Part shown: positions 1-8,621 of the stretch, in pieces
Layout of the letters: each line of letters opens with the position of its first letter
Position numbering within the stretch: the stretch's first letter is position 1
NCBI GenBank assembly: GCA_018820855.1
Contig: JAHJNL010000007.1
Coordinates: forward strand, 62,001-126,000
Reading direction: 5' to 3'
Length of the DNA: 64,000 bases
Source of the DNA: Pseudomonadota bacterium
Lineage (GTDB): Bacteria; Desulfobacterota; Desulfobulbia; Desulfobulbales; Desulfocapsaceae
The notes under the pieces: model-generated
Seen by the model: only the letters and a program-made list of their open reading frames with translations
The model's database searches: none
What the model was told of the DNA's origin: nothing
Made by a program: the position numbers and the translations under genes

Positions 1-586
1 AGGCCATGGAAAGATTGTTTCCTTCTCGGATCTCTGAATTAATTGATCCGAACATGGAGCGGGCTGCCTGATTCATTTTGATGATATTCATGTTTTCATC
101 AATCGTCATAATACTGTCGGAGACACTTCTGAACAGCGTGATTAAGTAGCTGCGATACTTGTCTTTTTCTTCTGTCGCCAGTTGTTTTTCTTTCTGGAGG
201 CGATGCTGTTGCAAGGCAAGGCGGGTTGTTTTGAGGAGTATTTCCTTGTCAACCGGTTTCTGGATGTAGTCAAAGGCACCAAAGCGCACTGCTTCAGAGG
301 CTGTATTAACAGTAGGGTATCCTGTGATCATAATCACAGGGCTTGAGATTCCCAGCTCGCGGATTCTTTTTAATAGATCTATGCCTGAACTACCTCCAAG
401 GACGATATCGCTGATAATCAAATCAAAGGGCCGGCTGGTAAGCTCGCTGACTGCTTCTTCAAAATTGGATGCCATGATAACAGGTCCATATCCTTCCCTT
501 TTGAGAAAAATCTGAAAAGTATGGCGTAAACTTTCTTCATCGTCGACTATAAGAATTGGGGTTTCAGCGTTTGCTTCTTTATTCAT
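1..586 (-). CDS. Sigma-54-type response regulator, N-terminal part (runs off left edge)
   Basis: Partial gene; about 195 codons are visible and the 3' end lies outside the window. It begins with a receiver domain (PILIVDDEESLR, then phospho-acceptor Asp in LIISDIVLGG, and Lys in YIQKPVDKE), followed by a helical linker and the start of a PAS domain (SVSDSIMTIDENMNIIKMN). The same order is found in the regulator at 8622-10418, which continues into a sigma-54 AAA+ domain, so this one probably does too (inference). The start is the ATG at 586; an overlapping ATG at 590 meets a stop after three codons. It lies downstream of the membrane PAS protein and the kinase at 1770-3773 on the same strand, so kinase, PAS protein and regulator look like one operon. 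Confidence 0.85.
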   Translation of the reverse strand, partial: MNKEANAETPILIVDDEESLRHTFQIFLKREGYGPVIMASNFEEAVSELTSRPFDLIISDIVLGGSSGIDLLKRIRELGISSPVIMITGYPTVNTASEAVRFGAFDYIQKPVDKEILLKTTRLALQQHRLQKEKQLATEEKDKYRSYLITLFRSVSDSIMTIDENMNIIKMNQAARSMFGSINSEIREGNNLSMA

Positions 587-608
587 TCATTTCCCCTGTG
601 CATTAAGA

Positions 609-1730
609 TTAAGAAAAGGTGGTGAGATCTCGAAAGACCACCACTGCACCGGTAAGTTTATTACTTTCTATAATTGGGGTGGAAGTGTACTCTACGGTGA
701 AACTGCTCCCATCTTTTGCCCAGAAGATATCATCCGACTTGAAGTGAACCTCTCCGTCCTGGCAGGCCATGTGAATTGGACAATCTTTATCTTTATAGTG
801 GGTTCCGTCGCTATGACTGTGATGAACAAGGTCATGATGTGACCTGCCGATTAACTCTGCCTGTTCCCAACCAAGCATTATGGAAGCAGCCTTGTTCATG
901 AACGTCACATTGCCGTCAATGTCCAAGCCGAAAATTCCTTCTCCGGCAGAATTGAGGATGAGTTCCAGCTGTTTTTTGAGTTTTTTTGTTTTGCCGATAT
1001 CTTTAAATACCACCACTGCACCTGTGACCTTGTTCTCATCAAGAAGCGGTGTGGATGTGTATTCTACGGAAAAGTTCTGGCCAGACTTTTTCCAGAAGAT
1101 ATCATCGGATTCAGAATAATCTTGTCCTTCTTTATAGGCTTTGAGGATTGGACAATCCTGAACCGGAAAATCAGTGCCGTCCTGGTGGGAATGGTGGACC
1201 ATGCTATGGTGGGGATTTCCGATGAGTTCTTCTGCACTCCATCCGAGTAATTCGGTCGCCTTCTGGTTGACAAAAGTTACTTTACCCTGAATGTCGAGGC
1301 CGACAATGCCATCGCCTGCGGAGTTAAGAATAGCCTGCAGCCTTTTCCTCAGTTTGATTCCTTCTGCTTCTGCCTGAATTCGTTCCGCTATTTCTCTGTT
1401 TAAGGAGCCATTGATTACAGACATTTCAAAGGTCTTTTTTTCCACAGCAGCATCAAGACTGGACTGGACATAGTTTAATGCTTCAGTAGTCGAGTTGAGC
1501 TTTTCTTCAAGTTGCAGCAGCCGTTTTTTATAAGAATTAGATGCGCCGATGAAAAGAAAGAGAGTGAAGCCGTAGAGTGAAGAGAGTGTTACAAGGGACC
1601 AGGATTCATAGGGAATATATGATATGCTATTTGCGTTTGCTGTAATTTTAAGGTCAAGGACGTACAAAATCACAGCCACAGAAATGAACGCCAAAGAAAG
1701 CAACAGAGAAAAACGGAATTTAGTGGTCAT
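609..1730 (-). CDS. Membrane-anchored tandem-PAS signalling protein without kinase domain
   Basis: This 373-residue protein has two N-terminal membrane helices (about residues 8-27 and 45-65), a coiled coil (about 68-125), and two PAS domains of high mutual similarity (about 128-245 and 255-370). Both PAS domains carry the same loop, HHSHxDGTxxxxxxCPI, with conserved His and Cys residues that could bind a metal or cofactor. That is suggestive only, because the loop is common in PAS families. There is no HisKA, HATPase, GGDEF or MCP domain, so it must signal through a partner. The start is supported by AAGGAG seven bases upstream. It lies between a histidine kinase and a response regulator on the same strand, so a co-sensor role for that pair is likely. 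Confidence 0.85.
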   Translation of the reverse strand: MTTKFRFSLLLSLAFISVAVILYVLDLKITANANSISYIPYESWSLVTLSSLYGFTLFLFIGASNSYKKRLLQLEEKLNSTTEALNYVQSSLDAAVEKKTFEMSVINGSLNREIAERIQAEAEGIKLRKRLQAILNSAGDGIVGLDIQGKVTFVNQKATELLGWSAEELIGNPHHSMVHHSHQDGTDFPVQDCPILKAYKEGQDYSESDDIFWKKSGQNFSVEYTSTPLLDENKVTGAVVVFKDIGKTKKLKKQLELILNSAGEGIFGLDIDGNVTFMNKAASIMLGWEQAELIGRSHHDLVHHSHSDGTHYKDKDCPIHMACQDGEVHFKSDDIFWAKDGSSFTVEYTSTPIIESNKLTGAVVVFRDLTTFS

Positions 1731-1769
1731 AAAATGCTCCTTGCAAAACGTTACCAGAGACTTAATTCC

Positions 1770-3773
1770 CTAGTAATCTGAACTCGGCAAATCAATAATG
1801 ACCGAGGTAAATGAACCAAACTCACTCTTAATTCTGAGGAATCCTTTGTTGTCGTGAATAAGGCCGTGGCTTATGCTGAGTCCGAGTCCTGTGCCTTCTC
1901 CTTTGGGTTTTGTAGAATAAAAGGGATCAAAAACCCGATCGATAATATCCTGTTCAATTCCAGTGCCGTTGTCAGTTATTGTGAGGCGGATATATGTTTT
2001 ATCTTCGATTAGCACTTTTTCGCTGGAGATGAAGATTTTTTTTTGGGGATGCTGTTTCGGAAAGCGTTTGTTCAGAGCGTATCGGGCATTGGAGAGTACG
2101 TTGAGCAGGACTTGTTGGATCTGTTGCGCGTTACAGCGAACATTTGCTAACTTTGTTTGCCAGTGGAATTCCAGTCGGGTCTGATCTTTACGAAACTGAT
2201 GACCCACCAGTTCAAGACAACTCTGAGCAATATTATGAATGGAGACGTTTTCGAGCACCTCGGAATTCTGCCTGGAAAAATCGAGAAGATTATAAACTAT
2301 GCTCGCAACCCGCTTTCCCTCTTTGATAATACGTTTAAGAAGATCAGGAGTATCGGCATCACTCGGATCGTCAAGAATTATCTGAGCATAATTGATGATG
2401 CCGTTAATGGGATTATTAATTTCATGTGCCACACCGGCAGCTAACTCACCTAGTGAAGCCAGTTGTGCTGCACGTATGGCTTCTGCTTTAATACGTTCTT
2501 CTTCTGACAGATTTCGGGCTACGAGAAGTGTTGCTTCAATATCGTTGTCGAGTTGCTGCAATGGACTGACGGTGAGCAGGTAATTCCCGTGTAGGCCGCG
2601 AAGTTCTGTTTCGATGATACGGCTCTGTCTTGTCTCAATCTGTTGTTCTAAAGGGCAGGATGATCCAACTGTTCTGCCATTGTGAAGAATGTCACACACC
2701 TTGCGGCCAATAACCTCTGATCGTGTTTTTCGTGCCGCTGTAAAGGTAGCAATGTTTGCATCAAGAATTATAGAGTCGTTGGAAACGATCAAGGCAGGGT
2801 CCTGAATAGCTGAAAATATATTTTCCCATTTGGCTATTGCCTGATTGAGATGCTGTCCCGCCTGTATTTGACCTGTAATATCTACACCAAAGAGAACAAG
2901 TCCAACTTTCCCCTGTTGAATGTTTTGGCGAAAAGAACCATGCCAGCTGATTGTTCTGTTTTGATTGTCTTTGGTGAGAAGGCAGGATTCGAAATTTATC
3001 TGCAGCTCTTCACCTTTGAGTAAGTTGGCCAGGAGTTGCTGGTTTGATTTTCGATGTTCCGGAGCCATGAGCACATCAACCCAGTAGAGATCAAGGACTT
3101 CTTCTTCTTTGTATCCTGTGATTTCTTCAGCCTTATGGTTGAAAGAGAGAATCTGGCCGCAAGGCGAGATAGAGACAAGCAGGGCTTGCATGGTGTCAAC
3201 GATTTCCCTATTGAAATCACGTTCCACTTGCATGCGTTGGGTCATTTCCTGCGAGTAAAGAGCAAGAGAAATATCAGCAACGACTGTTTTCAGAAATGAT
3301 ACTTCTTCTTCTGTAAAACAGTCGACCTTCTCAGAATGGATATTGAGAACACCGAATTCTTTTTCTTTATATTTCAGCGGCCATGATGAACAGGATCTGA
3401 ATCCAGTTTTCAGTGAAATGTCACGCAAGGCTTTGGAATCGGTTTGTTGAAGGACATCCTGATAAATGATATGGGTCCCTGAAAGAAGGGCTTTAGCTGC
3501 CGGGTTGGACTCATGCATGTCGGTTATTACTTGTTCGACAAGATACATGCATTGTTTCTCTGGGATGTTTGCTGATGTCAGAGCAACGAGGGGAGAAATA
3601 GCTGTGTCATCGATATCACGTTTACCAGCCCAAATCAGACAATATTCCTGATTTTGCATGATGATTTGGCAGCATTTTTTTAGGAGCGTATCTTTACAAG
3701 TAATTCCTTTGGCATCAGAAGCGGCAAGTTCATTGATCGCCAGCAGTATGTCATTTCTTCTGGAAAAATCCAT
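1770..3773 (-). CDS. GAF-PAS-PAS sensor histidine kinase
   Basis: A 667-residue soluble kinase. A GAF-like domain (about 20-175) is followed by two PAS domains (about 190-310 and 315-430), a HisKA domain with phospho-accepting His at about 450 (GVAHEINNPINGI) and a HATPase domain (N box NVLSNARYAL, G boxes DNGTGIE and GEGTGLGLS). There are no membrane helices, so it senses a cytoplasmic signal, perhaps redox or a small molecule. The second PAS and the kinase core closely resemble the protein at 7418-8620, so the two are paralogues. The reading frame extends to a TTG at 3779, but the ATG at 3773 is the better start. It is probably first in an operon with the PAS protein and the response regulator to its left. 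A perfect inverted repeat with a TATAAT in its loop lies about 60-120 bases upstream. Confidence 0.92.
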   Translation of the reverse strand: MDFSRRNDILLAINELAASDAKGITCKDTLLKKCCQIIMQNQEYCLIWAGKRDIDDTAISPLVALTSANIPEKQCMYLVEQVITDMHESNPAAKALLSGTHIIYQDVLQQTDSKALRDISLKTGFRSCSSWPLKYKEKEFGVLNIHSEKVDCFTEEEVSFLKTVVADISLALYSQEMTQRMQVERDFNREIVDTMQALLVSISPCGQILSFNHKAEEITGYKEEEVLDLYWVDVLMAPEHRKSNQQLLANLLKGEELQINFESCLLTKDNQNRTISWHGSFRQNIQQGKVGLVLFGVDITGQIQAGQHLNQAIAKWENIFSAIQDPALIVSNDSIILDANIATFTAARKTRSEVIGRKVCDILHNGRTVGSSCPLEQQIETRQSRIIETELRGLHGNYLLTVSPLQQLDNDIEATLLVARNLSEEERIKAEAIRAAQLASLGELAAGVAHEINNPINGIINYAQIILDDPSDADTPDLLKRIIKEGKRVASIVYNLLDFSRQNSEVLENVSIHNIAQSCLELVGHQFRKDQTRLEFHWQTKLANVRCNAQQIQQVLLNVLSNARYALNKRFPKQHPQKKIFISSEKVLIEDKTYIRLTITDNGTGIEQDIIDRVFDPFYSTKPKGEGTGLGLSISHGLIHDNKGFLRIKSEFGSFTSVIIDLPSSDY

Positions 3774-3834
3774 AAGCAAAGTAAACGAGTAAAGTTATAA
3801 AGCGAGACACTATGCTACTACTATTGGTGAATGC

Positions 3835-3896
3835 TTACCACATTTGTGTGGCATAAAGGAACATTATACTACACTATTGCCACACAAATGTGGTAA
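3835..3896. promoter_or_regulatory. 19-bp perfect inverted repeat around a -10 element
   Basis: TTACCACATTTGTGTGGCA (3835-3853) is mirrored exactly at 3878-3896 with a 24-base spacer. Read on the minus strand, the spacer contains TATAAT (3863-3868), so a promoter for the kinase operon could lie between two operator arms. The half-site GTGTGGC resembles the GTGTTGC half-sites at 4133, 10427 and 11748. The dyad is visible in the sequence; the binding role is inference. Confidence 0.6.
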
Positions 3897-4132
3897 AATG
3901 TGATAAGATAATGCTTCAGGAGTAGAGTTGCATAGCTTGTGCCTGAATTGATATAGCCACCTTTTTAAAATATTTGAAATAATAAGATATTTAATTAAAA
4001 CAAAGACATATTCCATTGAGAGTTAATGTATATGCATGCTGTTCTCAGTGTATGTTAAAGTTAGAAATCGAAAGTATTTTTTAAAAAAATCTTGACTCCT
4101 AAAAAAAAAAGTGTACTTTGCACAAACATAAA

Positions 4133-4157
4133 GTGTTGCATAAATGTAGCGCAACAC
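4133..4157. promoter_or_regulatory. GTGTTGC-N11-GCAACAC inverted repeat (putative activator site)
   Basis: Perfect 7-bp arms, GTGTTGC (4133-4139) and GCAACAC (4151-4157), lie about 170 bases before the Fe-S gene start. That is a usual distance for an upstream activating site of a sigma-54 activator. The same half-site recurs before both small-membrane-protein operons, suggesting a shared regulator (inference). Confidence 0.5.
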
Positions 4158-4325
4158 ATATGATACATAAAAATTTACATTAAATCAACATATTGTTCCA
4201 ATTAAACTTTTTTGAAGCACTCTGTAATGAATGAAGCCTCATTGTTAAATTGTCGGTTTTTTGTCCGCCTGAAATACCGGCTCGTATGAACACACTTATG
4301 TGTTTTAAGTATTAGGAGGGGAAGA

Positions 4326-5090
4326 ATGAACATTAAGGACTTGGAAAAGGAAAAAAATGAAGGCCTCGATTTACTGCCTTCGGAAGAGCGCCGTAAGTTT
4401 TTGAAAATAGGACTGGCGGTAACTGGTGTTTTTCTCGGTGGCTCTGTATTGTCGTTGACTTCTGTAAAAAGTGCCAAGGGAGGAAACAGTGATTCCGTGA
4501 TTCCTGCTGAAGGGCAATATCCTTACACCAAGCATTATGGGATGATAATGAGGCAGAATAATTGTGTCGGCTGCGAAAAATGTGTCGAGGCCTGCCGGGA
4601 GACAAATCATGTTCCTGTTGGCCATGGCGCCTGGCGGACAACTATTCAGGAGCGTCTGACCACAGTTGATGGTGTTGAAAAAAGAGAATTTAGACCAATT
4701 CTCTGTAATCATTGCAACCGCCCCCCTTGTGTTCGTGTCTGTCCTACCAAGGCAACCTATAAAGATCCTGAAACCGGTATCGTTGTCATGGATTACAAAA
4801 AATGCATCGGCTGTAAAACCTGCATGGCAGCATGTCCCTACAATGCCAGATATTTTAATCATGACAAGTATGCCATTGATAAGTGCAACTTTTGCTTAGA
4901 TACAAGATTGGGAATGGGCGAAAAGGAGACCGCTTGCGCGGCTGCTTGTCCTGCAAAAGTTAGAATTTTTGGCGACATAAAAGACAAACAAAGTGAAATC
5001 TACCGGTTGTTGCATGAACCTGACAATGCAATCTGGGTGTTGCGTCCGGAAACCGGCGCGTTACCAAATGTTTTTTATATGAATGCTTAG
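4326..5090 (+). CDS. Tat-exported four-cluster Fe-S protein (NrfC/DmsB/DsrO-like)
   Basis: A 254-residue periplasmic electron-transfer subunit. The N-terminus has a twin-arginine signal (RRKFLKIG at 22-29, then a hydrophobic stretch). Four ferredoxin-type cysteine groups follow: CVGCEKCVEAC, CNHCNRPPCVRVC, CIGCKTCMAAC and a split CNFC...CAAAC. This is the arrangement of the beta subunits of the DMSO reductase family and of NrfC, each binding four [4Fe-4S] clusters. The start has AGGAGGGG upstream. It heads an operon with a hexaheme cytochrome and an NrfD subunit. Together they would pass electrons between the quinone pool and periplasmic carriers; direction and partner cannot be told from sequence. 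A close paralogue lies at 18360-19187. Confidence 0.92.
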   Translation: MNIKDLEKEKNEGLDLLPSEERRKFLKIGLAVTGVFLGGSVLSLTSVKSAKGGNSDSVIPAEGQYPYTKHYGMIMRQNNCVGCEKCVEACRETNHVPVGHGAWRTTIQERLTTVDGVEKREFRPILCNHCNRPPCVRVCPTKATYKDPETGIVVMDYKKCIGCKTCMAACPYNARYFNHDKYAIDKCNFCLDTRLGMGEKETACAAACPAKVRIFGDIKDKQSEIYRLLHEPDNAIWVLRPETGALPNVFYMNA

Positions 5091-5203
5091 GACGTGTTCA
5101 TCTTGAGGCGGTCATAAGAATATTTGCAGATTTTATGTTTATTTGACTCATTGCGGCGAGTCTTTTTCGCAGACCTTTACCTCCAAATAGGAAAGTGAAT
5201 CAG

Positions 5204-5359
5204 ATGCTTAAACATATCTGCAAGACATCGGAGAATAAGGCCATGACAGGGCACCAGATCACTCCTGTTCAGACAAATGATGAATTCAGGGACTTGGTTC
5301 CCGGGACTCATGGTGGCAGCCCACTCACCGTATATCACTCAGATTCTAGGAGATCCTGA
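5204..5359 (+). CDS. Possible 51-residue peptide between Fe-S protein and cytochrome genes
   Basis: A short open frame starts at the ATG at 5204 (weak AGGA about 13 bases upstream) and ends just before the cytochrome start, overlapping its ribosome-binding site, as in translational coupling. The peptide is polar with no recognisable domain; its C-terminal half reads DEFRDLVPGTHGG. It may be real or simply intergenic sequence. I know of no family for it. Confidence 0.25.
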   Translation: MLKHICKTSENKAMTGHQITPVQTNDEFRDLVPGTHGGSPLTVYHSDSRRS

Positions 5360-5361
5360 AA

Positions 5362-6027
5362 ATGAATAAAAAGTTAGTTAATGCCGTTGGAGTCACCATG
5401 CTTGCAGGGGCTTTTTTGCTTGTAAGCCATGCTTCAGCTACAGAAGAGTATGATGTAAAGGCTTTTGGTCCTAAAAATCCAATAGTTTGGGATAAGCCCG
5501 TTAAAGTTGTCTTTGAACACAGAGTACATACTGATAATGCCGGTCTCGAATGCAGTAGTTGTCATGGTGATATTTTTGCAATGCAGCGTGGCGTTGCTAT
5601 CCAAACTAGTCAACTAACCATGGCTTCTCTAGCTGAGGGACAATTTTGTGGTGTATGCCACGATGGCGATACGGCTTTTGCTTCTGATACGAATTGTAGT
5701 GCTTGTCACATTGTTCCAGATGATCCGATTGTTTGGATTAAACCTGCTAAGGCTGTTGTTTTTTATCATAAAATTCATACAGATGAGTATGGTCTCGATT
5801 GCGACTCCTGTCATAATGATGCGTTTGCCATGAAAAAAGGGCTAGCAGAAAATTCAGATAACTTCACAATGAAGGCTCTTTATAATGGGCATTACTGCGG
5901 TAAGTGCCATGATGGGGAAACTGCATTTGCCTCAAACACCCTTTGCAATACCTGTCACATAGGAGTGAAAGGGTACAATCGGATGATGGGTGGTGTTCCT
6001 CACGCTGATAAAAAAAGTGGTCATTAA
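5362..6027 (+). CDS. Hexaheme c7-type periplasmic cytochrome
   Basis: A 221-residue secreted cytochrome with a Sec signal peptide (residues 1-26, cleavage after SHASA). Six CXXCH haem sites are visible: CSSCH, CGVCH, CSACH, CDSCH, CGKCH and CNTCH. They form two tandem three-haem units, each with the spacing of the c7-type triheme domain: CxxCHxxxFAMxxG, then CGxCHDGxTAF, then CxxCH. Extra His residues (EHRVH, YHKIH) are likely sixth ligands. AGGAGA precedes the ATG. It sits between the Fe-S protein and NrfD, so it probably carries electrons for that complex. The paralogue at 15932 has three such units, showing growth by domain duplication. Confidence 0.93.
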   Translation: MNKKLVNAVGVTMLAGAFLLVSHASATEEYDVKAFGPKNPIVWDKPVKVVFEHRVHTDNAGLECSSCHGDIFAMQRGVAIQTSQLTMASLAEGQFCGVCHDGDTAFASDTNCSACHIVPDDPIVWIKPAKAVVFYHKIHTDEYGLDCDSCHNDAFAMKKGLAENSDNFTMKALYNGHYCGKCHDGETAFASNTLCNTCHIGVKGYNRMMGGVPHADKKSGH

Positions 6028-6130
6028 TCCATCAGGGATGTTTCAGACCTTTTCAATATGATGATCTGCAGGAAATTTTATAAAACGCACAGGCTGTATG
6101 CCTGAAAAATTAATTGCGCAGGAGATTAAA

Positions 6131-7324
6131 ATGGCGAACAATTCATTGGCAAATATATTTGCCGAGACACAGGATACCCGTCTGGCAACTCCGGGTATGA
6201 ACCGGGCAACGATTTTCTCTCTACTTGCTATCGTGGCCGGTCTCAGTTGTGGTGTTGCTTCTTTTATTTTCGGTCATGAAGCCATATATAACAACACTCG
6301 AGAAGTACCTTGGGGGATGTTGATTTCCACTTATGCCTTTTGGGCCATTACCTCCACAGGCCTTTGTATCTATGCCGCTATTTCTCATCTCTTTGGCGGC
6401 ACAAGAATGGCTATAGTCAGTAACAGGATGGTCTGGATGTCAATTGTCTGTATCCTCGCTGCATTTGCTACCATTGGAGTGGAGATTGCAAGTCCTCACA
6501 GGATGATCATTTACAATATTCTTTCTCCAAATCCTACTTCAAACATCTGGTGGATGGGTACCCTTTACGGTTTGGCTGTAGGTTGCATGATAGTTGAGTT
6601 TTTTGGTATTATAACCGGATTGGCCCGTATTGCTGTTATCCTGGGGACTATGGGTGCAGTGGCTGAAATTCTTGCCAACAGCTGTCTCGGCGGCGTGTTT
6701 GCAACACTGCCGGCAAGACCATACTGGTATGGCGGCCAACTTCCGATTTATTTTCTTACAGCTGCTTTTCTCTCAGGTGCAGCAGCCACAATTCTTTTTA
6801 ATCACCTGGCCTATAAGATTCGTAAAGAAAAGATGAGTGAAGCTGTCCGGCTGGGTATTAAAAGTGCTGGTAAAGCAATGACGCTCGTACTTGTTCTCTA
6901 TACCGTAGCCACTTTCTGGCGTCTTATCATGTATTATGTTGGTGGCGCAGAACTTGGCCGTATTGCCGCAGGTGCTTTAATCAGCGGACCTCTTTCTATT
7001 AATTTCTGGGTGTTCGAGATTGCTGTTGGCTTAATAGTACCGCTCTTGCTTGTTATTTTTTCTCGTCTGGAAAATATTGGTATGATGGCTTTTGCTGGTC
7101 TATTAATCCTCATTGGACAGTTTGTAGCCCGCTACGATCTCGTTGTAGCAGGTTTGATTGTTCCTGAAAGTCTTGGCTGGGATAATGTCCCCACCTATTT
7201 GGATTATGTGCCGTCGATCTTCGAATTTGGTGTGATAATCGGAAGTATAAGTGTTGTTTGTTTTGGTTTCCTTATGGGGGAAAGGGTTTTTGGTAAAATA
7301 TTTGAGCAAAAAGAACATCATTAA
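6131..7324 (+). CDS. NrfD-type polytopic membrane subunit, module 1
   Basis: About 397 residues with eight or more hydrophobic helices; it belongs to the NrfD/PsrC/DsrP quinol-interacting subunits. Typical features are a GHEAIYNNTREVPWGMLIS segment after the first helix, the SNIWWMGTLYG loop, and GPLSINFWVFEIAVGLIVP near the end. I chose ATG 6131 rather than the upstream in-frame ATG (6098) because AGGAG lies six bases before it. It would exchange electrons between menaquinol and the Fe-S protein, and is the last gene of the operon. Its paralogue at 16963-18270 keeps the same key segments. Confidence 0.92.
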   Translation: MANNSLANIFAETQDTRLATPGMNRATIFSLLAIVAGLSCGVASFIFGHEAIYNNTREVPWGMLISTYAFWAITSTGLCIYAAISHLFGGTRMAIVSNRMVWMSIVCILAAFATIGVEIASPHRMIIYNILSPNPTSNIWWMGTLYGLAVGCMIVEFFGIITGLARIAVILGTMGAVAEILANSCLGGVFATLPARPYWYGGQLPIYFLTAAFLSGAAATILFNHLAYKIRKEKMSEAVRLGIKSAGKAMTLVLVLYTVATFWRLIMYYVGGAELGRIAAGALISGPLSINFWVFEIAVGLIVPLLLVIFSRLENIGMMAFAGLLILIGQFVARYDLVVAGLIVPESLGWDNVPTYLDYVPSIFEFGVIIGSISVVCFGFLMGERVFGKIFEQKEHH

Positions 7325-7333
7325 TCCAAGAGA

Positions 7334-7368
7334 ACTCAAAAGGTCGCTTCAGGGGGGACCTTTTGAGT
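7334..7368 (+). terminator. Strong stem-loop after NrfD gene
   Basis: A perfect 12-bp stem, ACTCAAAAGGTC with GACCTTTTGAGT, and an 11-base loop, starting 10 bases after the NrfD stop. There is no U-run, so it may stabilise the mRNA end or act as a partial terminator before the kinase gene. Confidence 0.55.
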
Positions 7369-7417
7369 GAGCCGGGATTTCTTGGATGGATTACGTTAAA
7401 ACGATATTGGTTTCTTT

Positions 7418-8620
7418 ATGCAATTTATTACAACTGATTTAGTCACTATGTCAGACACAAAAGAAGATATTGGAAAACATCTTATCCATGCTGAATATCC
7501 TGACTCTCAATATTTCTATTTGGATCGTAGGAAGGGTGGGGGGCCGACCAGAGGTGGAAATGAGCTTTTTCAGGCCATCCAGGATCCTGTTTTTGTTGTC
7601 ACACCCAGCGGAATTATTGTTGGTGCCAATCATGCTGCCTTAAAGGCAGCCCAAAAGAGTCGATCCGAAATCATTGGTAAAGGTATCTGTAAGATTATTC
7701 ATGGAGGAAGTTCCCCCCATCTCAAATGTCCCTTAGAGGCATGCTTGCTTACCTGTTCTCCAAGAGTTGAAGAGACTATACTGCCAGGCCTTTCCGGGGA
7801 ATACCTTCTTACGATATCCCCAGTAAAAAACCACGATGGAACAGTGCGAAAGATTCTTATTGTTGCAAGGGAGTTGACCAGCGATGAGATGAGAAAAGAA
7901 GATTCGCTGCGAACTGCTCAGTTAGCTGCCATAGGTGAACTCGCGGCAGGGGTCGCCCATGAAGTCAATAATCCTATTACCGGGATTATAAATTTTGCCC
8001 AGTTACTCCTTGATGACAGTGAGAAAAATTCATTGCAGGAAGAACTGTTGGAGAGAATTGTTACCGAAGGGGAACGGATTGCTTCTATCATAAAAAAGCT
8101 TCTTTCCTTTGCTCGTGAAAGTGATAATGACAATGAGCCGATCGATCTTGTGCAGGTTATTCAAGATAGCATTTCTCTCGTTGAGCATCAGTTTAAAAAT
8201 GATGGTATTAAAATAATCACTGACTATTCTACGGAGCCTTGTAGTATTTTAGGTAATTTCAGACAATTACAACAAGTTGTTCTGAATTTATTAAGTAATG
8301 CCCATTTCGCCTTAAAGGAACGTTATCCTACCTCCTCGACTGACAAAGAAATTCGAATCAGTTGTCATCTTATTATTAAGGAAGAAGGTCAGTCTATAGT
8401 TCAGGTTTCGATCAGAGATTCAGGGACTGGTATTCCTCAAGGAATCCTGAATAGATTGTTTGACCCATTTTTTACAACTAAGCCCTCGGGGAAAGGGACA
8501 GGACTTGGTCTAAGTATCAGTTATGGAATCATTCGAGATCATGGCGGCATTATCAAGGTTGATTCAATAATTAATCAATACACTGATATGATAATAATTA
8601 TTCCGGCATTAGGTGCTTAA
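7418..8620 (+). CDS. PAS sensor histidine kinase
   Basis: A 400-residue soluble kinase. One PAS domain (about 47-155, with a CPLEACLLTC cysteine pair) is followed by HisKA with phospho-His at about 181 (GVAHEVNNPITGI) and HATPase (N box NLLSNAHFAL, G boxes RDSGTGIP and GKGTGLGLS). There is no membrane segment. The start is uncertain: neither ATG 7418 nor ATG 7448 has a clear ribosome-binding site. It overlaps the following regulator gene, so the two form a cognate pair. It closely matches the C-terminal half of the kinase at 1770-3773, showing that the two signalling systems arose by duplication. Confidence 0.93.
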   Translation: MQFITTDLVTMSDTKEDIGKHLIHAEYPDSQYFYLDRRKGGGPTRGGNELFQAIQDPVFVVTPSGIIVGANHAALKAAQKSRSEIIGKGICKIIHGGSSPHLKCPLEACLLTCSPRVEETILPGLSGEYLLTISPVKNHDGTVRKILIVARELTSDEMRKEDSLRTAQLAAIGELAAGVAHEVNNPITGIINFAQLLLDDSEKNSLQEELLERIVTEGERIASIIKKLLSFARESDNDNEPIDLVQVIQDSISLVEHQFKNDGIKIITDYSTEPCSILGNFRQLQQVVLNLLSNAHFALKERYPTSSTDKEIRISCHLIIKEEGQSIVQVSIRDSGTGIPQGILNRLFDPFFTTKPSGKGTGLGLSISYGIIRDHGGIIKVDSIINQYTDMIIIIPALGA

Positions 8621-8621
8621 T

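Larger units (their letters stand above)
3774..4325. other. Divergent intergenic region between kinase operon and Fe-S/cytochrome operon
   Basis: This 550-base AT-rich region separates divergent operons and shows no convincing gene. It holds the inverted repeats at 3835-3896 and 4133-4157. The only GG-N10-GC spacing that would fit a sigma-54 promoter for the rightward operon (4255-4268) matches the consensus in little else. Confidence 0.5.

Noticed and set aside
4254-4268. GG-N10-GC spacing upstream of the first Fe-S gene as a sigma-54 promoter
   Set aside because: Only the GG and GC match; the rest of TGGCAC and TTGC is missing.
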